The position numbers and the translations under genes are program-made. Source: an uncultured Bacteroidales bacterium (lineage in GTDB: Bacteria > Bacteroidota > Bacteroidia > Bacteroidales > Paludibacteraceae). From it: a stretch of DNA of 64,000 nucleotides. The stretch covers positions 116,430 through 180,429 of the forward strand of contig CAMOUL010000003.1 of assembly GCA_946626605.1 (NCBI GenBank). The letters run 5' to 3'. A model generated the notes under the pieces. The model did not search any database. It had not been told where the DNA came from and saw nothing but the letters and a program-made list of their open reading frames with translations. Shown in pieces: positions 51,230-60,880 of this stretch (the stretch's first letter is position 1; the number at the start of each line of letters is the position of its first letter).

Positions 51230-53005
51230 ATGGATAAGATACGTAATTTTTGTATTATTGCGCACATAGACCACGGTAAAAGTACCCTGGCCGATCGTAT
51301 GTTGGAGCTCACCGGAACGGTGGATGTTCGGGATATGGAGAATCAGGTGCTCGACGACATGGAACTGGAGAAAGAGCGCGGTATCACCATCAAGTCGCAC
51401 GCTATCCAGATGGCTTATAAGGGATATACGCTTAACCTGATCGATACTCCGGGACACGTGGACTTCAGTTATGAAGTCAGTCGTTCCATCGCGGCCTGTG
51501 AAGGTGCCGTGCTTGTGGTGGATGCTACGCAGGGCGTGCAGGCGCAGACGATATCGAACCTCTATATGGCGATAGAGCATGACCTGGAGATCATTCCGGT
51601 TCTCAATAAATGCGACATGGACAACGCCATGCCCGAGCGCGTAGAGGACGAGATCGTCGATCTGTTAGGTTGCAAACGCGAGGAGATCCTCCGTTGTTCC
51701 GCCAAGACCGGTGAAGGGGTGCCGGAGATCTTAGACGCTATTGTCGAGCGGATTCCTGCGCCCAAAGGAGACCCATCCGCACCGCTGCAATGTCTGGTCT
51801 TCGACTCCGTCTTCAATTCTTTCCGCGGTATCATCGCTTATTTCAAAGTAGTGAACGGTACCCTGCACAGCGGCGACCTGGTACGCTTCGTCAACACCGG
51901 CAAGGAGTACGATGCCGATGAGATAGGCATTCTCAAACTGGACATGAGTCCGCGTAAAGAAATCAGTGCCGGTAACGTAGGCTATATTATATCGGGTATC
52001 AAGACCAGTACGGAAGTGAAAGTGGGTGATACTATCACCCATGTAGCACGACCGTGCGATAAAGCTATTGAAGGTTTCGAAGAAGCCAAACCTATGGTCT
52101 TCGCCGGTGTCTATCCTATCGAGAGTGAAGACTACGAAGACCTGCGTGCGAGTTTAGAAAAACTGCAATTGAACGATGCGAGTCTGACCTTCCAACCGGA
52201 GAGTTCGATGGCTTTAGGCTTCGGTTTCCGTTGCGGATTCTTAGGTCTTCTGCATATGGAGATCGTTCAGGAGCGTCTGGATCGTGAGTTTGATATGGAT
52301 GTCATCACGACCGTGCCGAACGTAAGTTATAACGTCTATACCAAGGACGGCGGTATGATAGAGGTACATAACCCTGCCGGCATGCCAGATCTGACGGAGA
52401 TAGACCGCATCGAAGAACCGTATATCCGCGCGTCGGTCATCACTACCGCCGACTTTATCGGACCGATCATGACGCTTTGTCTCGGCAAACGAGGCGAACT
52501 CGTCAAACAGGAGTATATCTCCGGCAACCGCATGGAACTGCTTTTCGACATGCCGCTTGGTGAGATTGTCATTGACTTCTACGACAAACTCAAATCTATC
52601 TCCAAAGGCTACGCGTCCTTCGACTGGCATATGAACGGTTTCCGTCCGTCTAACCTCGTCAAACTGGATATCCTCCTTAATGGCGAGCAGGTTGATGCAC
52701 TCTCTACCCTCACCCACCGAGACAATGCCGTTGATTTCGGTCGTCGTATGTGCGAGAAACTCAAGGAACTCCTTCCGCGTCAGCAATTTGATATTGCCAT
52801 CCAAGCGGCTATCGGTGCGAAGATTATTGCGCGAGAAACGGTGAAGCAGGTTCGCAAGGATGTATTGGCTAAATGTTACGGCGGTGACGTGAGCCGTAAG
52901 CGCAAACTGCTCGAAAAACAGAAACGCGGTAAGAAACGTATGAAGCAGATCGGTAATGTGGAAGTGCCGCAAAAAGCCTTCCTTGCCGTCCTCAAGTTAG
53001 ATTAA
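51230..53005 (+). CDS. lepA: Elongation factor 4 (back-translocating GTPase)
   Basis: Ribosomal GTPase EF4/LepA. ATG 51230 gives [20 protein letters not shown] with G1 [10 protein letters not shown]3 is DTPGHVDF and G4 is NKCDMD. The C-terminus has the LepA-specific [20 protein letters not shown] block across its last part. 591 residues, normal. The reading frame stays open 24 codons further upstream but crosses the promoter, so that extension is rejected. A nearly leaderless message is predicted. Confidence 0.97.
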   Translation: MDKIRNFCIIAHIDHGKSTLADRMLELTGTVDVRDMENQVLDDMELEKERGITIKSHAIQMAYKGYTLNLIDTPGHVDFSYEVSRSIAACEGAVLVVDATQGVQAQTISNLYMAIEHDLEIIPVLNKCDMDNAMPERVEDEIVDLLGCKREEILRCSAKTGEGVPEILDAIVERIPAPKGDPSAPLQCLVFDSVFNSFRGIIAYFKVVNGTLHSGDLVRFVNTGKEYDADEIGILKLDMSPRKEISAGNVGYIISGIKTSTEVKVGDTITHVARPCDKAIEGFEEAKPMVFAGVYPIESEDYEDLRASLEKLQLNDASLTFQPESSMALGFGFRCGFLGLLHMEIVQERLDREFDMDVITTVPNVSYNVYTKDGGMIEVHNPAGMPDLTEIDRIEEPYIRASVITTADFIGPIMTLCLGKRGELVKQEYISGNRMELLFDMPLGEIVIDFYDKLKSISKGYASFDWHMNGFRPSNLVKLDILLNGEQVDALSTLTHRDNAVDFGRRMCEKLKELLPRQQFDIAIQAAIGAKIIARETVKQVRKDVLAKCYGGDVSRKRKLLEKQKRGKKRMKQIGNVEVPQKAFLAVLKLD

Positions 53006-53045
53006 GCAAAGAAATATAATATTCATTTTCATTAATTCAAATGCT

Positions 53046-54392
53046 ATGGAACAATTTGTACATTCGGCATGGTCGCTAATTCCGTTCGGACTCATGCTTC
53101 TGATGATTGCGATCGGTCCGCTGGTAGCTGAACACTGGTGGGAGAAGAACACCAACAAACTCATTGTTTCCCTCTTCCTCGGCGTGCCTGTCGCGGTATG
53201 CCTGATTATGGGCGGAATGATGCACGAGTTGGAGCACCAGATTTTCTTCGACTACGTGCCGTTCATCATCCTTCTGCTGGCGCTGTTTGTCATCACCGGC
53301 GGTATTCATTTCTCGGGAGACCTGAAAGCCAAGCCCTGGGTCAACACCGGTTTCTTGGGCTTGGGCTGGATATTAGCCTCTATCATGGGTACGACGGGAG
53401 CCGCAATGCTCCTCATCCGTCCCCTCATCGAGACCAACAAACAGCGTGACCACAAGGTTCACACCATCCTTTTCTTCATCGCGCTGGTAGCTAACTGCGG
53501 CGGTCTGCTGACCCCGCTGGGCGACCCACCCTTGTTCATGCTCTTCCTCCGCGGCGCACATTTCTCCTGGTTCTTGCACCTTGCTCCGGAATGGGCGGTA
53601 ACGGGTCTGCTGCTGCTCGGCATCTATTTCGCGATGGACACTTATTATTACAAGAAAGAGCACTGGACATCCCTCTCCGCAGACTCGCGTGAGGCTACTC
53701 CGATGGTAATGAAAGGAACCATCAATTTCGTATATCTGTTAGGCGTAGTGCTGGCAGTGGCTTTTGTGAACGAAGGAACCATCAAGCAGATGGGTGAAGC
53801 GGACGCTCCGCTGTGGCTCAAATACCTGCGTGAGATAGTGCTGCTCTCGCTCACAGGTCTCTCGCTCTACACGACCAAGAAAGAAGTCCGTTTCGGCGAC
53901 AACAAGTTCAGCTGGACTCCGATAGTAGAGGTAGCGGTTCTGTTCCTCGGTATCTTCACGACGATGACCCCTGCCCTCGCCTATCTGAAGGCGCACGCAG
54001 CCGACCTCGGTTTCACCCACGCATGGCAGTTCTATTACTCGACCGGTGCGCTCTCTGCGTTCCTCGATAACACGCCGACAGCCGTTGCCTTCCACGGCGT
54101 AGCTTCCGGCCTGCCGGAGTCGCTTGCTGCCGCTGAAGCCGGTGTCGTAACAGGTATGTTCAACGGCACACCTTTCGTAGCCGGTGTTCCGGAGATACTG
54201 CTCAAAGCTATCTCCATCGCGGCTGTGATGTTCGGCTCACTGACCTATATCGGCAACGGACCTAACTTCATGGTCAAGGCCATCGCAGAGGAGAGCGGCA
54301 TCAAGATGCCGTCATTCTTCGGCTATATGATTAAGTTCAGTTTGATCATCTTGTTACCGGTTTATATAATCGTTCAACTCCTCTTTATCTAA
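53046..54392 (+). CDS. nhaD: NhaD-type Na+/H+ antiporter
   Basis: A 448-residue inner-membrane transporter of the NhaD/ArsB ion-transporter superfamily with about 11-12 helices. NhaD landmarks: GGIHFSGDLKAKPWVNTG, TGAAMLLIRPLIETN, NCGGLLTPLGDPPLFM and SAFLDNTPTAVAFHGVA. It exports Na+ in exchange for protons. It sits upstream of dedA with stop and start abutting (54392/54393). A Na+-NQR operon about 7 kb away suggests a shared sodium economy. Confidence 0.9.
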   Translation: MEQFVHSAWSLIPFGLMLLMIAIGPLVAEHWWEKNTNKLIVSLFLGVPVAVCLIMGGMMHELEHQIFFDYVPFIILLLALFVITGGIHFSGDLKAKPWVNTGFLGLGWILASIMGTTGAAMLLIRPLIETNKQRDHKVHTILFFIALVANCGGLLTPLGDPPLFMLFLRGAHFSWFLHLAPEWAVTGLLLLGIYFAMDTYYYKKEHWTSLSADSREATPMVMKGTINFVYLLGVVLAVAFVNEGTIKQMGEADAPLWLKYLREIVLLSLTGLSLYTTKKEVRFGDNKFSWTPIVEVAVLFLGIFTTMTPALAYLKAHAADLGFTHAWQFYYSTGALSAFLDNTPTAVAFHGVASGLPESLAAAEAGVVTGMFNGTPFVAGVPEILLKAISIAAVMFGSLTYIGNGPNFMVKAIAEESGIKMPSFFGYMIKFSLIILLPVYIIVQLLFI

Positions 54393-55046
54393 ATGAGTCT
54401 CGTTGATAACATTATCACGTGGTACTCGGCGCATATGAACTATGCGTCGATTACTGCGTTGATGGCCGTTGAGAGTTCCTTCATACCTTTCCCGAGCGAA
54501 GTGGTCATTCCACCTGCTGCTTTTGTAGCCGGTCAACCGGAGAGTGTACTGTGTGCAACGGGTAACTATCTTGTGGATGTATTGATCATCGTGCTTTTCG
54601 GCACCTTGGGTGCGATGATAGGTGCGATCATCAACTATGGATTGAGTGTTTGGCTCGGACGTATTATCATCTACAAGTTTGCGGACAGCAAAGTCGGACA
54701 CCTTTGTCTGCTCTCGAGCGAGAAGATACAGAAAGCAGAGGAGTATTTCCGCGAGAAAGGCAATGTATCCACTTTTATCGGTCGATTCATTCCGGGTATC
54801 CGTCAATTGATATCCATTCCTGCGGGATTAAGCCGCATGCATTTTGGTTCATTCCTTTGGTGGACCTTCCTTGGTGCGTTTATATGGAACTGCATCCTCG
54901 CTGCTATTGGCTACGTAGCAGCCGGTCAGATCGACCGCATAAAAGAATATAGCCACGAATTATCCGTGGCTATACTGGTGCTGCTTGGTGCAGTTATTCT
55001 CTATTTTGTAATCAAGAAGATTATTGCTTCAACCAAGCGTAAATAG
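54393..55046 (+). CDS. DedA family membrane protein
   Basis: A 217-residue member of the DedA/SNARE-associated superfamily with about five hydrophobic segments. Hallmarks: AVESSFIPFPSEVVIPPAAF, GALIGAIINYGLSVWLGR-like block, the FxGRFIPGIRQLISIPAG motif and a C-terminal WNCILAAIGYVAAGQ. Family members are thought to act in lipid (undecaprenyl-phosphate or phosphatidylethanolamine) translocation driven by ion gradients. The stop lies inside the 3' end of the convergent gene 55021-55974, a 26-bp overlap. Confidence 0.9.
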   Translation: MSLVDNIITWYSAHMNYASITALMAVESSFIPFPSEVVIPPAAFVAGQPESVLCATGNYLVDVLIIVLFGTLGAMIGAIINYGLSVWLGRIIIYKFADSKVGHLCLLSSEKIQKAEEYFREKGNVSTFIGRFIPGIRQLISIPAGLSRMHFGSFLWWTFLGAFIWNCILAAIGYVAAGQIDRIKEYSHELSVAILVLLGAVILYFVIKKIIASTKRK

Positions 55047-55974
55047 CTTTGCGCTTGTCGATGATCTGAGCAAGTACACATCCTGCTATCCAGCCTAAGA
55101 GGCAGAAGATCAGCACGATTTGAGAGCGACTGTGAACGGGTTTTGGATCTACCGTAAAATGGTTCTCCAAAGTCACCGGTGCAGTCGCTAACTGTAAGCG
55201 ATAATCACTTAACTGCATATGCTTATGCTGACGATAGATTTCGTTCAGGAACAGACGGATCTTACGATCGCCGTAGAAGTTCACACCCGAACCATTTACA
55301 TCCGAGGTTAGAGATGTAGTTCCGGCGTTGTAGTAATAAGCGCTCGTGAGGCTATCCAGTTTAACGGCCTGCTTATGATCGAAGGCTACTTGCTCTTTCA
55401 GATTCTCCAGATACACCGCATAGGACTGCTGCATCGCTTCGTCGGCATTTAACCAGTTCAGCAAGGCGTTCTCCACTTCCGCAACCGTACCTAAACAACA
55501 TCCGCGTAAACGGAACTGCAGACACAAACGATCGTCCATCTGGAGACGCAAGGTATCCGTAGGAGAGGATTTACGTTTGAAATCTATCATATCGGCTGTT
55601 CCGTCGTGCAAGCAGTCTACTACGCGATAACTCGTAAAGGCTTCTACTTTGCGATTGTTCAGCAACTGCGCAATACGCTCATTGCCGTCGATGAGGGAAC
55701 CTGTCTGCAACGCAGCGTACTTCTGCTCAAACTGCTGGATGCTGGGTCCGTTCAGGAAGGCAATCGCGTTGACGCGAAAACAGATATTGTCCGGACGGGT
55801 GTGGTACACAGCGGCAGCAATGGCCAACGCCACAACCGGTACTACGGTCCACCAATAACGCCATGTCAGACGGATCATGCGGGCGATCACTTCCCATGCT
55901 GCTACACATGCTCGACCTATCGCGCGAGCTATCGCCACGCAGAGGTCCCAAAAATTCATTTCGTGTTGTTCCAT
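55021..55974 (-). CDS. Two-span membrane protein with Wzz-like topology
   Basis: A 317-residue protein with a Trp-rich N-terminal helix (about 38-60, YWWTVVPVVALAIAAAVY), a periplasmic domain of about 220 residues with a helical middle, and a C-terminal helix (IVLIFCLLGWIAGCVLAQII) before a short basic tail. This is the topology of Wzz/chain-length-determinant proteins, but the usual Wzz motifs are not clear. It is separated from ftsZ by a TTTAGAGATTAGAG-type spacer. Function unknown. Convergent with dedA. Confidence 0.7.
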   Translation of the reverse strand: MEQHEMNFWDLCVAIARAIGRACVAAWEVIARMIRLTWRYWWTVVPVVALAIAAAVYHTRPDNICFRVNAIAFLNGPSIQQFEQKYAALQTGSLIDGNERIAQLLNNRKVEAFTSYRVVDCLHDGTADMIDFKRKSSPTDTLRLQMDDRLCLQFRLRGCCLGTVAEVENALLNWLNADEAMQQSYAVYLENLKEQVAFDHKQAVKLDSLTSAYYYNAGTTSLTSDVNGSGVNFYGDRKIRLFLNEIYRQHKHMQLSDYRLQLATAPVTLENHFTVDPKPVHSRSQIVLIFCLLGWIAGCVLAQIIDKRKAIYAWLKQ

Positions 55975-56008
55975 ATATCTTTAAACTCTAATCTCTAAAC
56001 GTTAAACT
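55975..56008. repeat. AAACGTTAAAC-type spacer
   Basis: TAAACTCTAATCTCTAAACGTTAAACTTT between the two-span membrane protein start and the ftsZ stop; relative of 28408-28441. Confidence 0.65.
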
Positions 56009-57259
56009 TTACTTCCTGCGGATCCACGCAAACGGACTGGTACGTTGCGGTTCAGCGGGTTCCTCGGTCTTCGACTCGTCCTCTATCGTGATAACTACTT
56101 CGTCGGCTGAAGTAGAAGAACTATGTTCTCTAACCGGTTGGGGTTCTTTGATGCCTTCTGCGCGAAGCGTATCGCTCAAATCAATCATCTGCGGATTCTC
56201 ATCCTCCAGTTGCTTCGGCACCTGCGGCGGATAATTGGCATCGATCGCCTCTGCAATCGTCTTCTTACCTTCCTCCTCTTCTTCCGAAGGAAGACCATCC
56301 ACTTTATAACCCGTTGCTATCACGGTCACACGCACTTCTTCGCCGAGCGTCTCGTCGATCGAAGCACCCCATTGAACCTCGATATCGTCGCCTACTTCCT
56401 GCACGAACTCATTAATCTGGTCGATCTCCTCCATCACGATCGCATGCTCCGTGGAACAATAAAACTGCAGCAGGATGCGCTCCGCACCATGCACGTCATT
56501 CGTGTTCACGAGCGGCGAGTTCAAGGCATCGTTGATGGCATTGGTAATACGCTGATCACCGGATGCGCGACCGATATTCATGATCGCCACACCGCCCTTG
56601 CGTAAGGTGTTTCGCACGTCGGCAAAGTCCGTATTGATATAACCCGGGACGGTGATGATCTCTGCAATCGCACGCGCAGCATTCGCAACCACGTCGTCCG
56701 ACTTACTGAAGGCGTTGAGCAGGTTCAGTTCCGGATAGATCTGTTTCAGTTTCTCATTATTAATAATGAGAAGCGCATCCACATGCTTGGCCAGACGAGC
56801 CACACCCGTCATGGCTTTCTCGATCTTCTTCTTGCCTTCAAACGCGAACGGAATAGTCACAATACCTACCGTCAGGATACCCATTTCTTGCGCCACTTCG
56901 GCTACTACAGCGGATGCACCGGTACCTGTACCGCCACCCATGCCGGCAGCCAGAAACAACATCTGGGTACCATCATTCAAGGCCTCGCGGATATGTTCCC
57001 TACTCTCCTCTGCGTACTGACGAGCGGTCTCCGGATCGCCACCGGCACCTAAACCCGGTCCCAACTGCAGTTTGCTGGGAACAGAACTTTTCACCAGCAC
57101 CTGACGGTCCGTATTGCATACCAAAAACGATACGTCCTTCAGTCCTTGACGATGCATGTAGTTCACGGCATTACATCCGCCGCCACCTACACCAATTACC
57201 TTAATAATACTATCTTCCGTTAGACCCTCCAACGGCAGTGTGATCATTTCATCTTCCAT
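56009..57259 (-). CDS. ftsZ: Cell division protein FtsZ
   Basis: Tubulin-like GTPase that forms the division ring. Start MEDEMITLPLEG; GTP-binding T-loops include GVGGGGCNAVNYM and the tubulin signature GMGGGTGTGASAV. T7-loop NTDFADV follows. About 90 residues of variable linker end in a short basic tail (SPFAWIRRK) that likely binds FtsA. 416 residues. One base separates it from ftsA. Last gene of murC-ftsQ-ftsA-ftsZ. Confidence 0.98.
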   Translation of the reverse strand: MEDEMITLPLEGLTEDSIIKVIGVGGGGCNAVNYMHRQGLKDVSFLVCNTDRQVLVKSSVPSKLQLGPGLGAGGDPETARQYAEESREHIREALNDGTQMLFLAAGMGGGTGTGASAVVAEVAQEMGILTVGIVTIPFAFEGKKKIEKAMTGVARLAKHVDALLIINNEKLKQIYPELNLLNAFSKSDDVVANAARAIAEIITVPGYINTDFADVRNTLRKGGVAIMNIGRASGDQRITNAINDALNSPLVNTNDVHGAERILLQFYCSTEHAIVMEEIDQINEFVQEVGDDIEVQWGASIDETLGEEVRVTVIATGYKVDGLPSEEEEEGKKTIAEAIDANYPPQVPKQLEDENPQMIDLSDTLRAEGIKEPQPVREHSSSTSADEVVITIEDESKTEEPAEPQRTSPFAWIRRK

Positions 57260-57260
57260 A

Positions 57261-58544
57261 TTACTGTTGATCTATAAACATATCTAATGTTGATTCTTTG
57301 ACGCGATCGAAGAACCCGGGCTTGCGCACCAACTGGTTCTTATGGCTGTCGCGATAATCCTGACCCAACAGAATCGTACCTACCAGCGACGTATATTGCG
57401 GCGAGAGGTATTTCTCTTCTGTATCGCGGTGCAACAGTAGGTTATGTGCACCATATTGCACTTTCGCAGACGTTAAGCCCTGCAGATACTCCGCCAAACC
57501 GTTCAGCATGCTGCCGCCTCCGGTGATATACAGCGTCGATATACGACCTTCTACTTTCTTCAACTCCTCCATCAGCGGCGCTAAGATCTCCTGGAGTTTC
57601 AGTTCAATAGCCTCCGCTAACTCTCGAGCACTGATTACCATGTCGCCACCCATCTCCGGCGAAGCCGGAATACGTAACTTCACTTCCTTGGTCACAAAGG
57701 CCGGCGAAGCACAACCGTATTTCTTCTTCAGCACCTCTGCCGTCGCGAAGTTCATGCCCTGCTGCTCCAACATACGCGTGATATGGTATCCACCCTTGGG
57801 CACCACTTTATTCAGCAGGTATTGCCCGCCTTTATACACCGTTAACGAAGTCGTCTGTGCGCCGAAATCCAGTACTGCACAACCGTTCATCAGGATATGA
57901 TTGCCGTCGCAGGTAGCAAAAGCGGATAACAGGGTCTCCGGACGGACGAACACATGCTCGATGCTACGTCCGGCTTGCGAGAACGATTTTTGCAATTGGG
58001 TATCCATCGCTTTGCGACCGTAGAAAGCAATATAATGCGCTTCTACCAGGGCTGCACGTTGTTCTTCGCTCGGCATCTCATCCTGCTCCACTCCGTCCAA
58101 CGTGAAATAACTCGGCACAAGGCCCAACACGGCCACTTCCGGATTACGACGCTCTATCTTCTCCTTGCACTCCAACTCCATCTCATCCAGCAACGCCTGA
58201 CTGATCTCTTTCTTACGGGCCTGATCTCGACGGGAATGAACGGCTACAATCTGCATCGACTGACCGCCTACCGATACAAAGGCGGTAGGTAACTCCGTCA
58301 CGCCGATACGGTTAGCTAATAACTTCAGCACCTCTGCAATCACATATCCCGCATTACTCGATTGCGTGATGATACCTTGCTCCACGCATACGTTTCCTAA
58401 TTTCTGAGCACGCTCTTCGACACCCAGCACCTGAAATAAATCAGCTGCTATTCGCCGAGCGGCCATCGCACGTACGCTGTCGCTTCCTAAGTCAATTGCC
58501 ACTAATGGCAATGCGTCTGCTATTTGATTCTGTCTCCTCGCCAT
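57261..58544 (-). CDS. ftsA: Cell division protein FtsA
   Basis: Actin-like ATPase tethering FtsZ to the membrane. PHOSPHATE motifs: VAIDLGSDSVRAMAARR and AVLDFGAQTTSLTVY; ADENOSINE motif LYITGGGSMLNGLAEYL. Residues 80-170 form the 1C domain typical of FtsA. The C-terminal amphipathic helix (FFDRVKESTLDMFIDQ) is the likely membrane-targeting sequence. 427 residues. In the cluster it precedes ftsZ by 1 bp and follows ftsQ by 6 bp. Confidence 0.96.
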   Translation of the reverse strand: MARRQNQIADALPLVAIDLGSDSVRAMAARRIAADLFQVLGVEERAQKLGNVCVEQGIITQSSNAGYVIAEVLKLLANRIGVTELPTAFVSVGGQSMQIVAVHSRRDQARKKEISQALLDEMELECKEKIERRNPEVAVLGLVPSYFTLDGVEQDEMPSEEQRAALVEAHYIAFYGRKAMDTQLQKSFSQAGRSIEHVFVRPETLLSAFATCDGNHILMNGCAVLDFGAQTTSLTVYKGGQYLLNKVVPKGGYHITRMLEQQGMNFATAEVLKKKYGCASPAFVTKEVKLRIPASPEMGGDMVISARELAEAIELKLQEILAPLMEELKKVEGRISTLYITGGGSMLNGLAEYLQGLTSAKVQYGAHNLLLHRDTEEKYLSPQYTSLVGTILLGQDYRDSHKNQLVRKPGFFDRVKESTLDMFIDQQ

Positions 58545-58550
58545 AATTAA

Positions 58551-59288
58551 CTATCGTCCGACTACTTGTCCTCTAAATCGCACATCCAACTCCGTATATT
58601 TCTTTCCGGCCATGGCTTCTGTACCTTCATCTAAGAACATACGTAGCTTTGCTAACTTCCGCTCATAGCCTTGCATGTTTCCTAATACCACACGGGGTAA
58701 ACCGCCGCGCAGATACAGATAAATCAACTGAGGTGACTGCACATATACGTATCGCACGCGCTCACGCCAATACTTGTTCGTCTGCAACCACTCCGCAAAA
58801 TCACCTAACGCACCGGATGCTATCTGTACCCCTACTGCACCGCGTACGACTAACACGCTGTCTTTCACCACGGCTTTAGCAGGCATCACCTGTCGGTTTT
58901 CATCTATCAGATAGGTATCGCTGGCCGTCACGACGCGTAACAAAGGCACACGTTGCGTCAACCGCACCCGCACTTCTCTTCGCGGCGTCAGGTAACACTC
59001 CGTCGTACGCACCAGGTCATGCGCACGGATGGTACGCTCTATTCCTTGTAGTGAGATGTTGCGAAGAGCCTTACCTACCGGGTACTGACCTTCCTTCTCT
59101 AATAATCCGTTCAGTTCCCTTTCCGTCACATACTGACGTTCATCCAAATCTTCTATCGTGTAACGGATCGACTCGCACTTCACAGTGTTCGGTGTCTCAC
59201 GCACACCCCATATCAGCGCTGCAACCACGATAGCGGCTACCACACTGATACCTATTCCCTTCCATATGTTCCGAACACGCTCTGTCAA
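58551..59288 (-). CDS. ftsQ: Cell division protein FtsQ/DivIB-like
   Basis: A 245-residue single-span divisome protein. A short cytoplasmic N-terminus and one helix (IGISVVAAIVVAALIWGV) are followed by a POTRA domain (YTIEDLDERQYVTERELNGLL) and the FtsQ beta domain (RVPLLRVVTASDTYLIDENRQVMPA). The low sequence conservation is usual; position between murC and ftsA supports the call. FtsQ links the division ring to septal synthesis proteins. Confidence 0.9.
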   Translation of the reverse strand: MTERVRNIWKGIGISVVAAIVVAALIWGVRETPNTVKCESIRYTIEDLDERQYVTERELNGLLEKEGQYPVGKALRNISLQGIERTIRAHDLVRTTECYLTPRREVRVRLTQRVPLLRVVTASDTYLIDENRQVMPAKAVVKDSVLVVRGAVGVQIASGALGDFAEWLQTNKYWRERVRYVYVQSPQLIYLYLRGGLPRVVLGNMQGYERKLAKLRMFLDEGTEAMAGKKYTELDVRFRGQVVGR

Positions 59289-59304
59289 ATCTCAAATCTA
59301 AACG

Positions 59305-60669
59305 CTAAACGTTCAACGCTTGTGCCACATCAGGGACCAAGCGATCTATATCGCCGGCACCCACAGTGAGTACTACCACCGGTTCCTTACTCTCTGCTAC
59401 CCGTCGTTTCAACTCTGCGATCAGGTCGGCTTTCTGCACTACCGTTCCTCCTAACATCTCGCTTGTCACTCCGGGTATCGGTTCTTCTCGCGCCGGATAG
59501 ATCGGTAATAAGATACACTCATCCAGTGTCCCCAACACCGCCTTAAATCCGTCCGCAAAATCACGCGTGCGGGTGTAAAGATGCGGCTGGAACACACCGA
59601 TTAACTTCCGCTCCGGATAGATTTTTCGAATCGAATCAATGGCCGTAGCAATCTCCTGCGGGTGATGCGCATAGTCATCGATAAACGCTACTTTCGGCGT
59701 ATTCACATGGATGTTAAATCGTCTCCAGACACCTTTGAACGAAGCCACTTGCTGCTTGATCTGCGCTTCCGATACGCCCGTCAGTAATGCCACCGTGATA
59801 GCGGCAACGGCGTTCTCGATATTCACCCAGACCGGCACACCTAACTCGATGTCTCGAATCGTAGCCAAAGGCGATACGTAATCAAAGATGATCTGTCCGT
59901 CCTGCACACGTATATTCTCCGCGTTATCCATGCTATAGGTGTACAGCTTCACACCCGGTTGCAAGCGCGGCTGCAGTTCAAGCCCTTTCTTCATCACCAG
60001 TGCACCGGTGATGAGACTCGTATAATGCGCAAACGCATCACGATAAGCTTCCGGCGTACCATAGATATCGAGGTGGTCCGGATCTACAGCCGTTACCACT
60101 GAGATATAGGGCGTCAGGTGATGAAAACTGCGATCGTATTCGTCTGCTTCCACTACCACAAACTCACTCTGAGGCTCAATCAACACATTTGTGTTGTAAT
60201 TTAAACTGATGCCTCCTAAGAACGCATTTACATCCTTCAGCAGGTGCGCAATCATTGTACTCGTTGTGGTCTTACCGTGTGTACCTGCTACGCAGAGTGC
60301 TTTCTTCTCGCGGGTCACCATGCCTAACACTTCGGCCCGCTTGCGGATATCGAATCCCTGCTTACGCAGATAGGTATAGATCGTATTATCTTCCGGCACT
60401 GCAGGCGTACGAACCACTAAAGTATCGGATGGTTTCAAATCTTCAATCTTCAATCTACAATCATCAATTCTGTCATCATAGATGACAACGATGCCTTCCT
60501 TCTCCAATTCCTTCGTCAACTCCGAGGGCGTACGGTCATATCCGCACACGCGGTAACGCGCCGTTCCGTCTGCTTTGCGCTGACGACTAAAATATCGCGC
60601 CAGGCCACTCATGCCAATACCGCCGATCCCTAAGAAAAAGAGAGTTGATATGTCCTTTTGTGCTAACAT
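59305..60669 (-). CDS. murC: UDP-N-acetylmuramate--L-alanine ligase
   Basis: Adds L-Ala to UDP-MurNAc. It starts MLAQKDISTLFFLGIGGIGMSG; the ATP loop is VAGTHGKTTTSTM, with EADEYDRSF and DDYAHHPQEIATAI as further signatures. 454 residues. The loop DDRIDDCRLKIEDLKPSDT is encoded partly by TTCAAATCTTCAATC-type repeat DNA but has normal length. The stop and last codons (ALNV) lie in a GAACGTTTAGCGTTTAG spacer repeat. Its own promoter lies upstream; murG, the usual preceding gene, is absent. Confidence 0.96.
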   Translation of the reverse strand: MLAQKDISTLFFLGIGGIGMSGLARYFSRQRKADGTARYRVCGYDRTPSELTKELEKEGIVVIYDDRIDDCRLKIEDLKPSDTLVVRTPAVPEDNTIYTYLRKQGFDIRKRAEVLGMVTREKKALCVAGTHGKTTTSTMIAHLLKDVNAFLGGISLNYNTNVLIEPQSEFVVVEADEYDRSFHHLTPYISVVTAVDPDHLDIYGTPEAYRDAFAHYTSLITGALVMKKGLELQPRLQPGVKLYTYSMDNAENIRVQDGQIIFDYVSPLATIRDIELGVPVWVNIENAVAAITVALLTGVSEAQIKQQVASFKGVWRRFNIHVNTPKVAFIDDYAHHPQEIATAIDSIRKIYPERKLIGVFQPHLYTRTRDFADGFKAVLGTLDECILLPIYPAREEPIPGVTSEMLGGTVVQKADLIAELKRRVAESKEPVVVLTVGAGDIDRLVPDVAQALNV

Positions 60670-60695
60670 GATCGCATAATCCTCATTTTCGCCTG

Positions 60696-60726
60696 CAAAA
60701 TTACTAAAAAAAAATCACTCTGCCAA
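60696..60726 (-). promoter_or_regulatory. Promoter for murC-ftsQAZ
   Basis: Minus-strand TAATTTTG (60696-60703), about 20 nt, TTGG at 60723-60726. Followed by GCAGGCGAAAATG. Confidence 0.65.
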
Positions 60727-60794
60727 TAGGACACCATTTTTTTCGCAAATAAGCCCCATAAAACTATTTTTTTTTGGAAAAAGAACGCGCGCGC

Positions 60795-60825
60795 TTGTGT
60801 ATATAAAATCTTTTTTGTAACTTTG
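60795..60825 (+). promoter_or_regulatory. nqr operon promoter
   Basis: TTG (60795-60797), 20 nt, TAACTTTG (60818-60825), then CAGCCGGTTTTG; nqrA starts at 60881. Confidence 0.75.
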
Positions 60826-60880
60826 CAGCCGGTTTTGTTGTGACCAATTAAAATCAAATTCAAAATAATTTATTAACACT

